Origin: Sphingomonadaceae bacterium 3R27E2-A
GTDB lineage: Bacteria; Pseudomonadota; Alphaproteobacteria; Sphingomonadales; Sphingomonadaceae
Length of the DNA: 64,000 bases
NCBI GenBank assembly: GCA_005503165.1
Contig: SCNT01000021.1
Coordinates: forward strand, 1 to 64,000
Direction: 5' to 3'
Position numbers and translations under genes: made by a program. The notes under the pieces were generated by a model. That model was not told where the DNA came from. It made no database searches and saw only the letters and a list, made by a program, of their open reading frames with translations. The stretch's first letter is position 1. Each line of letters begins with the position of its first letter. Of the stretch, positions 17,979-28,300 are shown piece by piece.

Positions 17979-18460
17979 CGCCGACCACCTTTGAACTTGG
18001 ACTTGGGCCGTCGCGGCGGCGGTTGCGGCTTGCTGTATTTGGACTTCAGGTAGCTGAGCAGGATGCCGTCGATCGAGGCGAGCATTCTTTGAAAGCTGGT
18101 GCGGAGGCCGGGAAGCGGGAGCCAAGCAAAAGGCCCGCGGCAGCGATAGCGGTGAACGAACTTCGTCCCGCTTGCCGTCGGCGTCAGGATATAGCTTTCC
18201 TCGAACTGGAGGATGAAGCTCGGCTTTACGTCGAGTATTAGCTCTTCCCCGGGGCGCGCGGAGAGCACCGTCGCGGAAACTTCAAGAAACTTGGGCTTTT
18301 GCGGATCCATGCGCATCGAATAGCGAATCGCGATCGGGTCATCTGCCAGCCGCTCGATCCGGACATAGGGATTCCAGATCCGGTGGTTCTCGAAATCGCC
18401 GAGGACCGCCCATATCTGTTCCGGACTATAGGGGAGGTCATGCTCCCGCTCGAACTCCAT
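17975..18460 (-). CDS. SRPBCC-family protein
   Basis: The 161-residue protein has the START/Bet v1-like pattern EFEREHDLPYSPEQIWAVLG, then NHRIWNPYV, and GTKFVHRYRCRGPFAW near the C-terminus. This is a hydrophobic-ligand cavity fold. The tail is very basic (PPPRRPKSKFKGGRR). ATG 18460 was chosen as the natural start; the frame extends further upstream without sense. It sits between the RND pump and dsbB-type gene. Its role is unknown. A second member lies at 24429-24899. Confidence 0.78.
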   Translation of the reverse strand: MEFEREHDLPYSPEQIWAVLGDFENHRIWNPYVRIERLADDPIAIRYSMRMDPQKPKFLEVSATVLSARPGEELILDVKPSFILQFEESYILTPTASGTKFVHRYRCRGPFAWLPLPGLRTSFQRMLASIDGILLSYLKSKYSKPQPPPRRPKSKFKGGRR

Positions 18461-18473
18461 CAGCTTCACTCCT

Positions 18474-21400
18474 CTATCGATCGGCCGCCGGGCTTTGCCC
18501 CGCGCCAATGTCGGTGACGCCCGCAGGCGATGGGTCGGCGTGCGCGCCGCCCGTTGTGAACCAGCGGCGCAGGCGCGGGGCCATGCGGCGTTCGAAGCCC
18601 GCTGCGAGGCTGAAGGACGCCGGCACGATCAGCAGCGTCAGCATCGTCGAAAGGATGAGCCCGCCGATCACCGTGACCGCCATCGGCGCGCGCCATGCGC
18701 CGTCGCCGGTGAGCGACAGCGCGGTCGGGATCATGCCCGCGACCATCGCGACCGTGGTCATCAGGATCGGCTGCGCGCGCTTGTGCCCGGCGTCGACGAT
18801 CGCCTCGTCGCGCGGCACCCCGGACGCCATTTCCTCGATCGCGAAGTCGACGAGGAGGATGCTGTTCTTGCCGACGATACCGAGCAGCATGAGCACGCCG
18901 ATGAACACGGGAAGCGAGAGCGGATAGCCCGTCAGCAGCAGCGCGACCGCGCCGCCGAGCGGGGCAAGCAGGAGCGAGCCCATGTTGACGAAGGGCGGGA
19001 TGATCTTGCGATAGAGCAGGATCAGGACCGCCAGCACGAGGAAGATCCCCGATACGACCGCGATCGCGAAGTTGCGCAGCATCTCGGCCTGCCACTTGGC
19101 GCTCCCGAGGACCAGCCGCGTGACCCCGGCGGGCAGCGTCTTGAGCGCCGGCAGCGCCTCGACCTTATCCATCGCCTGACCGGTCACGAGACCCGGAGCC
19201 AGGTCGGCCCCGATGGTGAGCTGGCGCACCTGGTTGGTGCGATTGATCTGGGTCGGGCCGGCGCCGAAGCCTATCTCGGCCACGACCGAGAGCGGCACCG
19301 TTCCCCCGTTCCGGGTCGGAACAGGCATGTTGCGCAGCGTATCGAGCCGCTCGCGCGCGGTTTCCGCAAGCGCGACGCGCACCGGTATCTGCCGGTCGGA
19401 TAGCGAGAATTTGGCGCTATTCTGGTCGATCTCGCCAAGCGTCGCGACGCGGATCGACTGGCTGAGCGCCTGCGTCGTCACGCCGAGCTGCGCCGCGAGC
19501 GCGAAGCGCGGGCGAATGACGATCTCGGGGCGCTGGAGATTGCCCTCGACACGCGGCGAGCGGATTTCCTTCACGCGGGACATTTCGGCAAGCAGCCGGT
19601 TGCCGACATCTTCGAGCTTCTTCGGATCGTCGCTGCCGAGCGTGATCGAGATGTCGCGGCTGCTGCCGCCGCCGCCGCCATGCTGTGACTGGAAGTTGAT
19701 GCGCGCATCGGGAACCTGAGCCAGCCGTGGCGCGCGGTCCTTTTCGAACTCGGTCGAGGTGAGCTCGCGGTCCTTGCGCAATTTCAGATAGACCGTCGCC
19801 GTGCCGACATCGATCCGCGACAGGGCGGATTCGACGAGCGGGTCGCGCTTCATGAGATCGGTCACCTCGTCGGCCACCGCCTCGGTCTGTTCGAGCGTTG
19901 CGCCCGGCGCGAGCTGGATGGCGACGCGGCTCGTGTCGGAATCGATCGACGGCTGGAAGGTCATCGGGAGCAGCGAGAAGCTGAAAATGGTCGCAAAGAG
20001 CGCCAGCACACCGATGCCGACCACCCAGACGCGATGGTCCTTGATGTAACCGAGCCATTTCCAGCGCCCGCCGCGCGCACGCGCGGCAGCGGCCCCGCTG
20101 GTATCGAGGCTCCAGCGCAAGATGCGCATATAGGTGTCGATCAGCGGGCCCTCGCCATGCTTTTGCGGACCCTGCGCGGAGAGAAAATAGGCGGCGAGCA
20201 TGGGTGTGATCATGCGCGCGACCGCGAGGCTCATCAGCACCGCGGCCACGACCGTCAGTCCGAAATTCTTGAAATATTGCCCGGCGACGCCCGGCATCAG
20301 CCCGACCGGCAGGAACACCGCGACGATCGTCATGGTTGTCGCGAGCACCGCGAGGCCGATCTCGTCGGCGGCATCGATCGAGGCCTGATAGGCCGATTTG
20401 CCCATCCGCATGTGGCGCACGATATTCTCGATCTCGACGATCGCATCGTCGACCAGCACGCCGGCAACGAGGCTCAATGCGAGCAAGGTCATCATGTTGA
20501 GCGAGAAGCCCATGAGGTCCATGAACAGGAAGGTCGGGACCGCCGACAGCGGGATGGCGAGCGCCGAGATCAGCGTCGCGCGCCAGTCGCGCAAGAAAAG
20601 GAAGACGACGACGACCGCGAGGATCGCGCCCTCGACCATCGCATTGATCGCCGAATGATATTGGCCCTTGGTATATTCGATGTCGCTGAACAGCTCGGTG
20701 AATTTGACCTTGGGGTTTTCCTTTTCGAGTTTTCGCAGCTCCTCGACCGCCGCGTCATAGACGGTGACATCGGAGGCGCCTTTTGCGCGCTCGAAGCCGA
20801 AGGTCAGCACCTGCCGCCCGTCCTGCTTCGAGACCGAGCGCTGCTCGGCGTAGAGATCCTTGACCTCGGCGATATCGGCGAGGCGCACGGTCCGGTTCGT
20901 CCCGACCGAGATCAGCGTCTCGCCGAGGGCGTTGGCGCTGCTCGCATTGCCGAGGATGCGGACCGCCTGCTCGGAGCCTGCGACCTCCATCCGGCCGCCG
21001 GCCGCATTGACGTTGAGCTGGACGAGCTGGGTGTTCACCGCGGCGGCGGTGAGACCATAGGCGCGCATGCGTTCGGGGTTGAGGATGACCCGGATTTCGC
21101 GGCTGACCCCGCCCCGGCGATAGGCGTCGCCCATACCGGGGACTGCGATCAGCCGCTTGGCCACGACATTGTCGACATACCAGCTCAACTCCTCGAGGGT
21201 CATGTCGGTGGCGGAGGCCGACCAGTAAGCGAGCGTGTTGCCCGAGGTCGACAGGCGGATGACCTGCGGTTCGAGGATGCCGTTCGGCAGATTGCTGCGG
21301 ATCTGGGTGATCTTGTCGCGGATGTCGGTCACCGCCCGGTCGATCGGCGTGCCGATCGCGAACTGGACGAAGGTCTGCGACTGGCCTTCGGTGACCGTCG

Positions 21401-21653
21401 AATTGAGCTCGTCGATTCCCTCGATCGTCCGCACCGCCGCCTCGACGCGCTGCGTGACCTGGGTTTCGAGTTCGGTGGGCGCGGCGCCCGGCTGGGCGAT
21501 GATGACGATGGCGCCCGGAAAATCGATGTCGGGATCGCTCTGGACCCCCATCATGAGGAAGGAGACGATGCCCGCCACCGTCAGGCCGAAGAACATGACG
21601 AGCGGCGGGATCGGGTTCCGGATGGACCAGGCCGAGATATTCTTGAAGTTCAT
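18474..21653 (-). CDS. HAE1/AcrB-type RND efflux pump without own adaptor
   Basis: The 1059-residue pump begins with NISAWSIRNPIPPLVMFFG and has the RND motif SLVAGVLVDDAIVEIENIVR in TM4 with two adjacent Asp, as in drug/organic-compound pumps (HAE1) rather than metal pumps. Periplasmic porter domains and twelve helices are as usual. No adaptor or outer membrane factor is next to it; the gene follows the P-type ATPase by 44 nt and precedes SRPBCC and Dsb genes. It may borrow an adaptor from another operon, or have a separate substrate. The export role is inferred from family. Confidence 0.9.
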   Translation of the reverse strand: MNFKNISAWSIRNPIPPLVMFFGLTVAGIVSFLMMGVQSDPDIDFPGAIVIIAQPGAAPTELETQVTQRVEAAVRTIEGIDELNSTVTEGQSQTFVQFAIGTPIDRAVTDIRDKITQIRSNLPNGILEPQVIRLSTSGNTLAYWSASATDMTLEELSWYVDNVVAKRLIAVPGMGDAYRRGGVSREIRVILNPERMRAYGLTAAAVNTQLVQLNVNAAGGRMEVAGSEQAVRILGNASSANALGETLISVGTNRTVRLADIAEVKDLYAEQRSVSKQDGRQVLTFGFERAKGASDVTVYDAAVEELRKLEKENPKVKFTELFSDIEYTKGQYHSAINAMVEGAILAVVVVFLFLRDWRATLISALAIPLSAVPTFLFMDLMGFSLNMMTLLALSLVAGVLVDDAIVEIENIVRHMRMGKSAYQASIDAADEIGLAVLATTMTIVAVFLPVGLMPGVAGQYFKNFGLTVVAAVLMSLAVARMITPMLAAYFLSAQGPQKHGEGPLIDTYMRILRWSLDTSGAAAARARGGRWKWLGYIKDHRVWVVGIGVLALFATIFSFSLLPMTFQPSIDSDTSRVAIQLAPGATLEQTEAVADEVTDLMKRDPLVESALSRIDVGTATVYLKLRKDRELTSTEFEKDRAPRLAQVPDARINFQSQHGGGGGSSRDISITLGSDDPKKLEDVGNRLLAEMSRVKEIRSPRVEGNLQRPEIVIRPRFALAAQLGVTTQALSQSIRVATLGEIDQNSAKFSLSDRQIPVRVALAETARERLDTLRNMPVPTRNGGTVPLSVVAEIGFGAGPTQINRTNQVRQLTIGADLAPGLVTGQAMDKVEALPALKTLPAGVTRLVLGSAKWQAEMLRNFAIAVVSGIFLVLAVLILLYRKIIPPFVNMGSLLLAPLGGAVALLLTGYPLSLPVFIGVLMLLGIVGKNSILLVDFAIEEMASGVPRDEAIVDAGHKRAQPILMTTVAMVAGMIPTALSLTGDGAWRAPMAVTVIGGLILSTMLTLLIVPASFSLAAGFERRMAPRLRRWFTTGGAHADPSPAGVTDIGAGQSPAADR

Positions 21654-21697
21654 CCTCTCTCCCCCTTCCGGTTCGATCCCGCCGCGACTGCGCGCGC

Positions 21698-24238
21698 TCA
21701 GCCCATGCTGCGATCGCGATAGGCGAGCAGGCGAAGCGCGTTGGCGACGACGACGAGGGTCGAGCCTTCGTGCGCCGCGACCGCCGCACCGATTCCGAGC
21801 CCGAAGATCGTCGCCGGCACGAGGACCACGACGACGCCGAGGCTGACCACCAGATTCTGGCGGATGATGCGGCGCGTCTGGCGGCTGAGCCCGATCGCGA
21901 ACGGCAGATGAGCGAGATCGTCGGCCATCAGCGCGACGTCGGCGGTTTCGAGGGCAACATCGGAGCCCGCGGCGCCCATCGCGATCCCGACGGTGGCGCT
22001 CGCCATCGCCGGTGCGTCATTGACGCCGTCACCGACCATTGCGACCGGCTGCTGCGCTTTGAGGTCGCGAATGGCGTCGACCTTCTGGTCGGGCATCAGA
22101 TCGCCCCACGCCTCGCCGATGCCGACCTCGGCCGCGATCGATTCCGCGACCTTCTGGTGATCGCCCGAGATCATGATCATCCGGCCGATACCCAGATCGC
22201 GAAGCTTGGAGATGGCGTCCCGCGCAGAGGCCCGCGGGGTGTCCATCAGGCCGATGGCCCCCAGATCGCGGTCCCCCATCCGAACGACCATCGTCGTGCG
22301 CCCCTGCTCGCGAAGCTGGGCAATCGCGCCCGCGATTTCGTCACCGATCGGTTTGATCCCTTCAGTGCCGAACATTTCCGCCTTTCCGATCAGGACGGTC
22401 TCGCCTTCGACCTTCGCGGTGACCCCGCGCCCGGTCAGGCTGTTGAGATCGTCGGCGGCGGGAACACGCGTCGAGGCCAGCATCTCCTCGCCATCGCGCG
22501 CGATAGCCGCAGCGAGCGGATGGTCGCTGAGCCGCTCGACCGCCACGGCAATCCGCAGCAACTCCTCCTTGGGAACTCCCGTGGCTGGAATGACGTCGGT
22601 GATACGCGGTTTGCCCTCGGTCAATGTCCCGGTCTTGTCGAACGCGAGCGCGGTCAGCGATCCCAGATTTTCCAGAGGCCCGCCGCCTTTCACGAGCACC
22701 CCGCCGCGCGCGGCGCGCGCGACGCCCGAAAGCACGGCGCTTGGCGTCGCGATCGCGAGCGCGCATGGGCTTGCCGCCACGAGAACGGCCATGGCGCGGT
22801 AGAAGCTGTCGCGGAAAGGTTCGTCGACGACGACCCAGGCGAAGAGCAGCACGAAGACCAAAGCGAGCACGCTCGGCACGAAGATGCGTTCGAAGCGATC
22901 GGTGAAGCGCTGGGTCGGAGACTTCTGCGTCTCCGCCTCACTCACCATCTTCACGACCTTGGCGAGCGTGGTATCGGCCGCAAGACGCGTTACCGCGATC
23001 TCGATCGCGCCATAGCCGTTTATGGTGCCCGCGAAGACGCGATATTTCCCGTCGAGTGCATCGGGCTTTGCCGCTGCCTGCGCACGATCGGCCACCGGTT
23101 CCTTGTCGACGGGGACGCTTTCGCCGGTCACCGGGGCCTGGTCGATTGCCGTGCGGCCAACGACGACGAAGCCGTCAGCGGCAAGACGCTCATTGGGCTT
23201 GACGATGACGGTGTCGCCAATTGCCAGCCGCTCGACGGGGACTTCGCGGGCCGTCCCGTCGGCATCCTTCACAGTCGCGGTCTGCGGCGCCAGCTCGGCG
23301 AGCGCTTCGATCGCACGCTTGGCGCGGCCCATGGCATAATGTTCGAGCGCATGCCCCAAGCTGAAGAGGAAGAGGAGCAGCGCGCCTTCGGCCCAGGCAC
23401 CGAGCGCTGCGGCGCCGGCTGCGGCGACGAGCATCAGCGTGTCGATCTCGAAGCGCTTGAGCTTCAGATTCTCGATGGCCTCGCGGACAGTAAACCAGCC
23501 GCCGAAACCATAAGCGGCGATGTAGAATGCGAGCGGCACCCACACCGGCGCCGCGGCGAGCTTCTCGATGGCGAAGCCGATGCCGAGGACGAGACCGCAC
23601 AGCAGCGCGAAAATCAGTTCGGTCCGCTCGCCGAAAATGCCGCCATGATCATGGCCATGGTCGTGGCTGTCCTCGCCCGTGTGGCCATGTTTGTGGTCAG
23701 GTCCATGCGCATGATCCGGCCCATGGTCACGGCCATCATCGCCATGCTGGTGGGGGGCTTGTGCCGGGACAGCCGCAGCGACGGCAGCCGATTTCTGTGT
23801 GACGCCCATATCCGAGAGTGTCTTTCTGATCGTTTCGATGGAGGTTTCCGACCGCTGAAACTCGGCCCGCAGCGTCCCCGCGGCGCCGACTTCGGCCTCG
23901 ATCACACCAGGAATTTCGCGAAGGCGCAGCCCGATCGTCCGCGCGCGCCGCGCGTGACCGACGCCTTCGAGATCGTCCCAGAAGAGATGCTGATATTGGC
24001 CGGTGAGCTCGGCACCGGCGCTGCGCGCGAGCTGCCGCACGCGTTCGAGCGGGAGAATATCCGGACGGTAGTGGATGCAGAGTTGCGGCGGCGAGCCGTC
24101 GCTTGAGCGGACCACATGCACCTTGTCGACGCCTTCGCGTCCTTCGAGTTCGCTCGTCAGGCGCGCGACGCAGCGGTCGGCGGTATCGGCGACTTCGGGG
24201 AGGAGAAGCGGAATATCGAGCCGCAACTGGTCACTCAT
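21698..24238 (-). CDS. P1B-4-type heavy-metal translocating ATPase with His-rich N-terminus
   Basis: The 846-residue ATPase starts at ATG 24238. The N-terminal third has two degenerate metal-binding-like segments and a long His/Asp stretch (HGHTGEDSHDHGHDHGG). The catalytic DKTGTLT, TGES and [10 protein letters not shown] motifs are intact. TM6 has SPC (AASPCALAIATP) instead of CPC, and the last helix has HEGSTLVVVANALR. Both are hallmarks of the P1B-4 group (Co, Zn, Ni or Fe export, e.g. CtpD/CzcP). It is probably a zinc or cobalt exporter acting with the czc pump encoded upstream. Confidence 0.9.
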   Translation of the reverse strand: MSDQLRLDIPLLLPEVADTADRCVARLTSELEGREGVDKVHVVRSSDGSPPQLCIHYRPDILPLERVRQLARSAGAELTGQYQHLFWDDLEGVGHARRARTIGLRLREIPGVIEAEVGAAGTLRAEFQRSETSIETIRKTLSDMGVTQKSAAVAAAVPAQAPHQHGDDGRDHGPDHAHGPDHKHGHTGEDSHDHGHDHGGIFGERTELIFALLCGLVLGIGFAIEKLAAAPVWVPLAFYIAAYGFGGWFTVREAIENLKLKRFEIDTLMLVAAAGAAALGAWAEGALLLFLFSLGHALEHYAMGRAKRAIEALAELAPQTATVKDADGTAREVPVERLAIGDTVIVKPNERLAADGFVVVGRTAIDQAPVTGESVPVDKEPVADRAQAAAKPDALDGKYRVFAGTINGYGAIEIAVTRLAADTTLAKVVKMVSEAETQKSPTQRFTDRFERIFVPSVLALVFVLLFAWVVVDEPFRDSFYRAMAVLVAASPCALAIATPSAVLSGVARAARGGVLVKGGGPLENLGSLTALAFDKTGTLTEGKPRITDVIPATGVPKEELLRIAVAVERLSDHPLAAAIARDGEEMLASTRVPAADDLNSLTGRGVTAKVEGETVLIGKAEMFGTEGIKPIGDEIAGAIAQLREQGRTTMVVRMGDRDLGAIGLMDTPRASARDAISKLRDLGIGRMIMISGDHQKVAESIAAEVGIGEAWGDLMPDQKVDAIRDLKAQQPVAMVGDGVNDAPAMASATVGIAMGAAGSDVALETADVALMADDLAHLPFAIGLSRQTRRIIRQNLVVSLGVVVVLVPATIFGLGIGAAVAAHEGSTLVVVANALRLLAYRDRSMG

Positions 24239-24428
24239 GATGCCATCCTTTTCTGTTGGCGGTCGGCAATGCGATCCGGGCGCATGTTCAACGCACGCCA
24301 GGATGAGGTGCGGGAGCCTTGGCGGGATGCGACCCAACTCCCGCACCTCCCTGACAGCCGGAGATCCCTGCCCGTGGTGAGGGGGGCGAATGAGAGGGGC
24401 CTCCGACGGCCAGGTTTCAAACTCAAAA

Positions 24429-24899
24429 TCATGCGCGCCGTCCGCTCGGCCGCGCGTAGCGGGACTGAACCGTAGTGCGACGGAAATGCTGTTCGAGCGC
24501 CATGTTCGAGCGCTTGAGAAAAACGCTGCAAACCCGCCGCAGAAAGGGGTAGCCGAGCCACGAGAAGAAACCCTTGCATTCCAGGCGATGGGTAACCTCC
24601 ACCCCCTGGCCGAGCTTTTCGAGACGGTAGCTCTCCTCGATGACGAGCAGCCCGCGCGTGCCTGTCCGCCAGGAGAAGCCTGTCAGCCAGTCGAGCGCGG
24701 TTATCCGCCCCTCGGATGCGAATTCCGGCCCCCGCTTCCCGCGCGGTGAATAGACATAGCCTACGCGCTCATCATCGCCGGGGCGGTCGGTGAACCGGAG
24801 CGTCGGGTGCCAGTCGCCGTATCGGTCGATATCGACGAGCAGGCGCCAGACGCGACCGATCGGAACCGGCAAGCGGAGCGAGGTGCCTACCGAGAACAC
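24429..24899 (-). CDS. SRPBCC-family protein (second copy)
   Basis: The 156-residue protein starts at GTG 24899. Its pattern is like the member at 17975-18460: VGTSLRLPVPIGRVWRLLV, YGDWHPTLRF and EESYRLEKLGQGVEVTHRLEC, ending in a basic tail. It lies between DUF190 and the P1B-4 ATPase gene. Two SRPBCC genes in one metal-export block suggest a conserved but unknown accessory role. Confidence 0.75.
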   Translation of the reverse strand: MFSVGTSLRLPVPIGRVWRLLVDIDRYGDWHPTLRFTDRPGDDERVGYVYSPRGKRGPEFASEGRITALDWLTGFSWRTGTRGLLVIEESYRLEKLGQGVEVTHRLECKGFFSWLGYPFLRRVCSVFLKRSNMALEQHFRRTTVQSRYARPSGRRA

Positions 24900-24980
24900 C
24901 GGAGACCTCCTCGCTCGCGCGAGCTGGTCCGCGACGCAGGCCGGGGACCTGCGCCGCGGTGGAAACCGGCAAGGTGCCGG

Positions 24981-25325
24981 TCAGCTCTGAACATCGGGGG
25001 GCTCCGCGGCGGATTTCCCGCCGAGGATGTCGACCGCTTCGAGTGTGATGAGCCCGATGTCCGGTATCTCGGTCAGCTGCGCCGCAAAATCGCGGAGCCG
25101 CTGCTCCTCGTCGATGATCTCGATCACGACCGCCCGGTCATTCTCCAGCGCATGCTTGCGGTGGAGATGCGCCGAGCGTCCGAAACCAAGAACCGCCTCG
25201 AGCACCGTTACGCCTGCCAGTTTTTGCTGACGAGCAAGTTCGGAGATGAACTCGAAGACCCGCTGATCGCCGAAGAAGGCGGATTCATCGGTGTAGATGC
25301 GCAAGAGCTTGGATGCTTTTGTCAT
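24981..25325 (-). CDS. DUF190 (PII/CutA-like) protein
   Basis: The 114-residue protein has the DUF190 pattern KLLRIYTDESAFFGDQRVFE, then AGVTVLEAVLGFGRSAHLH. It is related to the PII and CutA fold, trimeric proteins that bind small ligands or metals. It follows czcA by 12 nt on the minus strand, so it is co-transcribed and may respond to metal or nucleotides. No enzymatic site is expected. Confidence 0.82.
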   Translation of the reverse strand: MTKASKLLRIYTDESAFFGDQRVFEFISELARQQKLAGVTVLEAVLGFGRSAHLHRKHALENDRAVVIEIIDEEQRLRDFAAQLTEIPDIGLITLEAVDILGGKSAAEPPDVQS

Positions 25326-25337
25326 AACACTCTCTCC

Positions 25338-28300
25338 CTATTCAGCGACCGGCTGGACCGCCGGTTCCGTTTTCCGCTTCAGGAACTTCGGCTGCCAGTC
25401 CGCCCCGAGAACGACCTTTGCGATCGCGGGGAGCACGAGCAGCGTCAGGATGGTCGCCGCGATGAGGCCGCCGATGACGGTCGTCGCGAGCGGCTTCTGC
25501 ACTTCGGCACCGGTGCCGGTCGCGATCGCCATCGGCACAAAGCCGATTGCGGGCACGAAGCCGGTCATAATCACCGCGCGCATCTTCTCGATCATGCCAT
25601 CGCGGATTGCCTCCGTGAGCGGGACATCATTCTCGAGCCGCTCGCGGATCGCCGTCATGACGACGAGACCATTGAGCACCGCGACGCCGGCAAGGCAGAT
25701 GAAGCCCACCGCCGCAGACACCGAGAAATTGATCCCGGTCAGCGCGAGGGTAAACACCCCGCCTGCGAGCCCAAGCGGCACCGCAAGGAACACGGCGGTC
25801 GCTCGCCCGAAGGTGCCGAGCGCCATGTAGAGCAGGATGAAGATACCCGCGAAGCAGAGCGGAACCACGATCGAGAGCCGCTGCGATGCGGCCTGCAGGC
25901 TTTCGAACTGCCCGCCCCATTCGAGATAATAGCCCGCCGGGAGCTTCACATTGGCGATCTTGGCCTGCGCTTCGGCCACGAAGGATCCCGCATCGCGGCC
26001 TTCGAGGTTCACCTGCACAACGACACGCCGCTTGCCATTTTCGCGGCTGATCTGGTTGAGCCCTTCGGTCAGCCGGATCTGCGCCACTTGCGCGAGCGGT
26101 ATCTGCCCGCGGCTCCCGCCTTCGGAAGGGAGGAGGACAGGAAGTGCGCGGATGTCGTCGAGATTGACGCGGGTCGCATCGGGAACACGCACGGTGATGT
26201 CGAACCGGCGATCGCCTTCGTAAAGAAGACCCGATTCCCGCCCGCCGAGCGCCGCCGACACCGTGTCGGCGACTTCCTGCACCGACAGGCCGTAGCGCGC
26301 GATCGCATTGCGATCGAGCTTCACGTCGAGCGTCGGAGCGCCGCCCACCTGGTCGGCCTTGACGCTGCCTGCACCCGGAATGCCCTGGAGCACGCGCACC
26401 ATCTCGTTTGCGGCGAGCGACATTTTGTCGAGGTCGTCCCCGTAAAGCTTGATGGCCACGTCACCGCGAACGCCCGCGATCAGTTCGTTGAAGCGAAGCT
26501 GGATCGGCTGGCTGACCTCGTAAAGCTGGCCGAGCTGGCCGCCAGCGGCTTTCTCGATACGCTCGACAACATCGGCCTTCGAATCGACACCTGCCGGCCA
26601 CTGGTCCTGCGGTTTCAGGATCACGAAGCCGTCCGAGATGTTCGGCGGCATCGGATCGGTCGCCACCTCGGCCGTGCCCGTCTTCGAGAACATCAACTCG
26701 ACTTCGGGCAGGCTCGAGATCGCCGTCTCGACGTTGCGCTGCATGGCCAGTGACTGTTCGAGGCTCACCGAAGGCACGCGCGTCGAGGCGATCGCCATAT
26801 TCTTCTCGTCAAGCTGCGGAATGAATTCCGAGCCGAGCAATCCGAACGCCGGGATGGCGAGGAGGAAGAAGGCAAAGCCACCGGCGATGAAGGCCCAAGG
26901 CTTGGCGATCGCTTTGTCGAGCAGCGGAAGATAGCGCTCCTTCGATTTGCGGATTACCCAGACTTCCTTCTCGGCAACCTTGCCGCGGATCATCAGCGCG
27001 ACAAGCGCCGGAACCAGCGTGATCGCGAGAATGAAGGCTGCGACGAGCGCGAGCATGATGGTGATGGCCATCGGCGAGAAGGTCTTGCCCTCGACGCCCG
27101 TGAACATCAGCAGCGGCGCAAAGGCGAGCAGAATGATCGCCTGCCCGAAGACGGTCGGTTTAATCATCTCCTGGCTGGCGCGCATCGTCTCCTCGAGACG
27201 TTCACGAAGGTTGAGCAATCTCCCTTCATGTTCCTGCCGGTGCGCCAATCTGGCGAGGCAGTTTTCGATGATGATCACCGCACCGTCGACGATCAGACCG
27301 AAGTCAAGCGCGCCGAGGCTCATCAGGTTACCGGGCACCCGGAACGCATTCATGCCCATCGCCATCATCAGGAAGGAAAAGGGGATGACGAGCACCGCGA
27401 TGATCGCGGCGCGCCAGTTGCCGAGCAGGAAGAAGAGCGCCGCCGCCACGAGCAGCGCGCCTTCGGTGAGGTTCTTTTCAACCGTGCCGACGGTCGCGTT
27501 CACGAGCTTGGCGCGGTCTAGCACCACCTTCACTTCGACGCCGGGCGGCAGGGTCTTCGACACCTGCGCGAGCTTCGCCGAGACCTCCTCGGCGACAGTC
27601 CGGCTGTTCTGGCCGATCAACATGAGCACGGTGCCGATCACCGCCTCCTTGCCGTTCATGCTGCCCGCACCGGTTCTAAGGTCGCCGCCGATCTTCACAT
27701 TGGCGAGCTGTGCGACGGTGACCGGCACGCCTCCGCGTGTCGCGACGACGGCGTTGCGGATTTCGTCGACCGAGCGCACGCGCGCATCGACGCGCACGAG
27801 ATAGGCCTCGCCGGCGCGGTTGTAGTAGTTGGCACCGACCGCGAGGTTGGCGCGTTCAAGGGCTTCGCCCAGCTCGCTATAGGAAATGCCGTAGCTGGTG
27901 AGGCGGGTCGGATCGGGTTCGACGACGAAAGTCTTGGCATAGCCGCCGATCGAGTCGACGCCGGCGACGCCACCGACCGACTTGAGCTGCGGGCTGACGA
28001 TCCAGTCCTGTACCGTGCGAAGGTAGCCCGATTTGGCAACTTCGTCGGTGAGGATATCGCCCTCGGGGGTCAGATAACTGCCGTCGGGTTGCCAGCCTGG
28101 TTGGCCCGCGACCTTCTTGGCGCCCTTCCCGTCGGGATTTTTATAGCCAACGGTGTACATGACGACCTCGCCGAGACCCGTTGTCACGGGACCGATCTGC
28201 GGCTGCGCTCCATCGGGAAGATTCTCGCCCGCCTGGAGAAGCCGTTCGCCCACCTGCTGGCGGGCGAAATAGAGGTCGGTTTCATCGGTGAAGATTGCCG

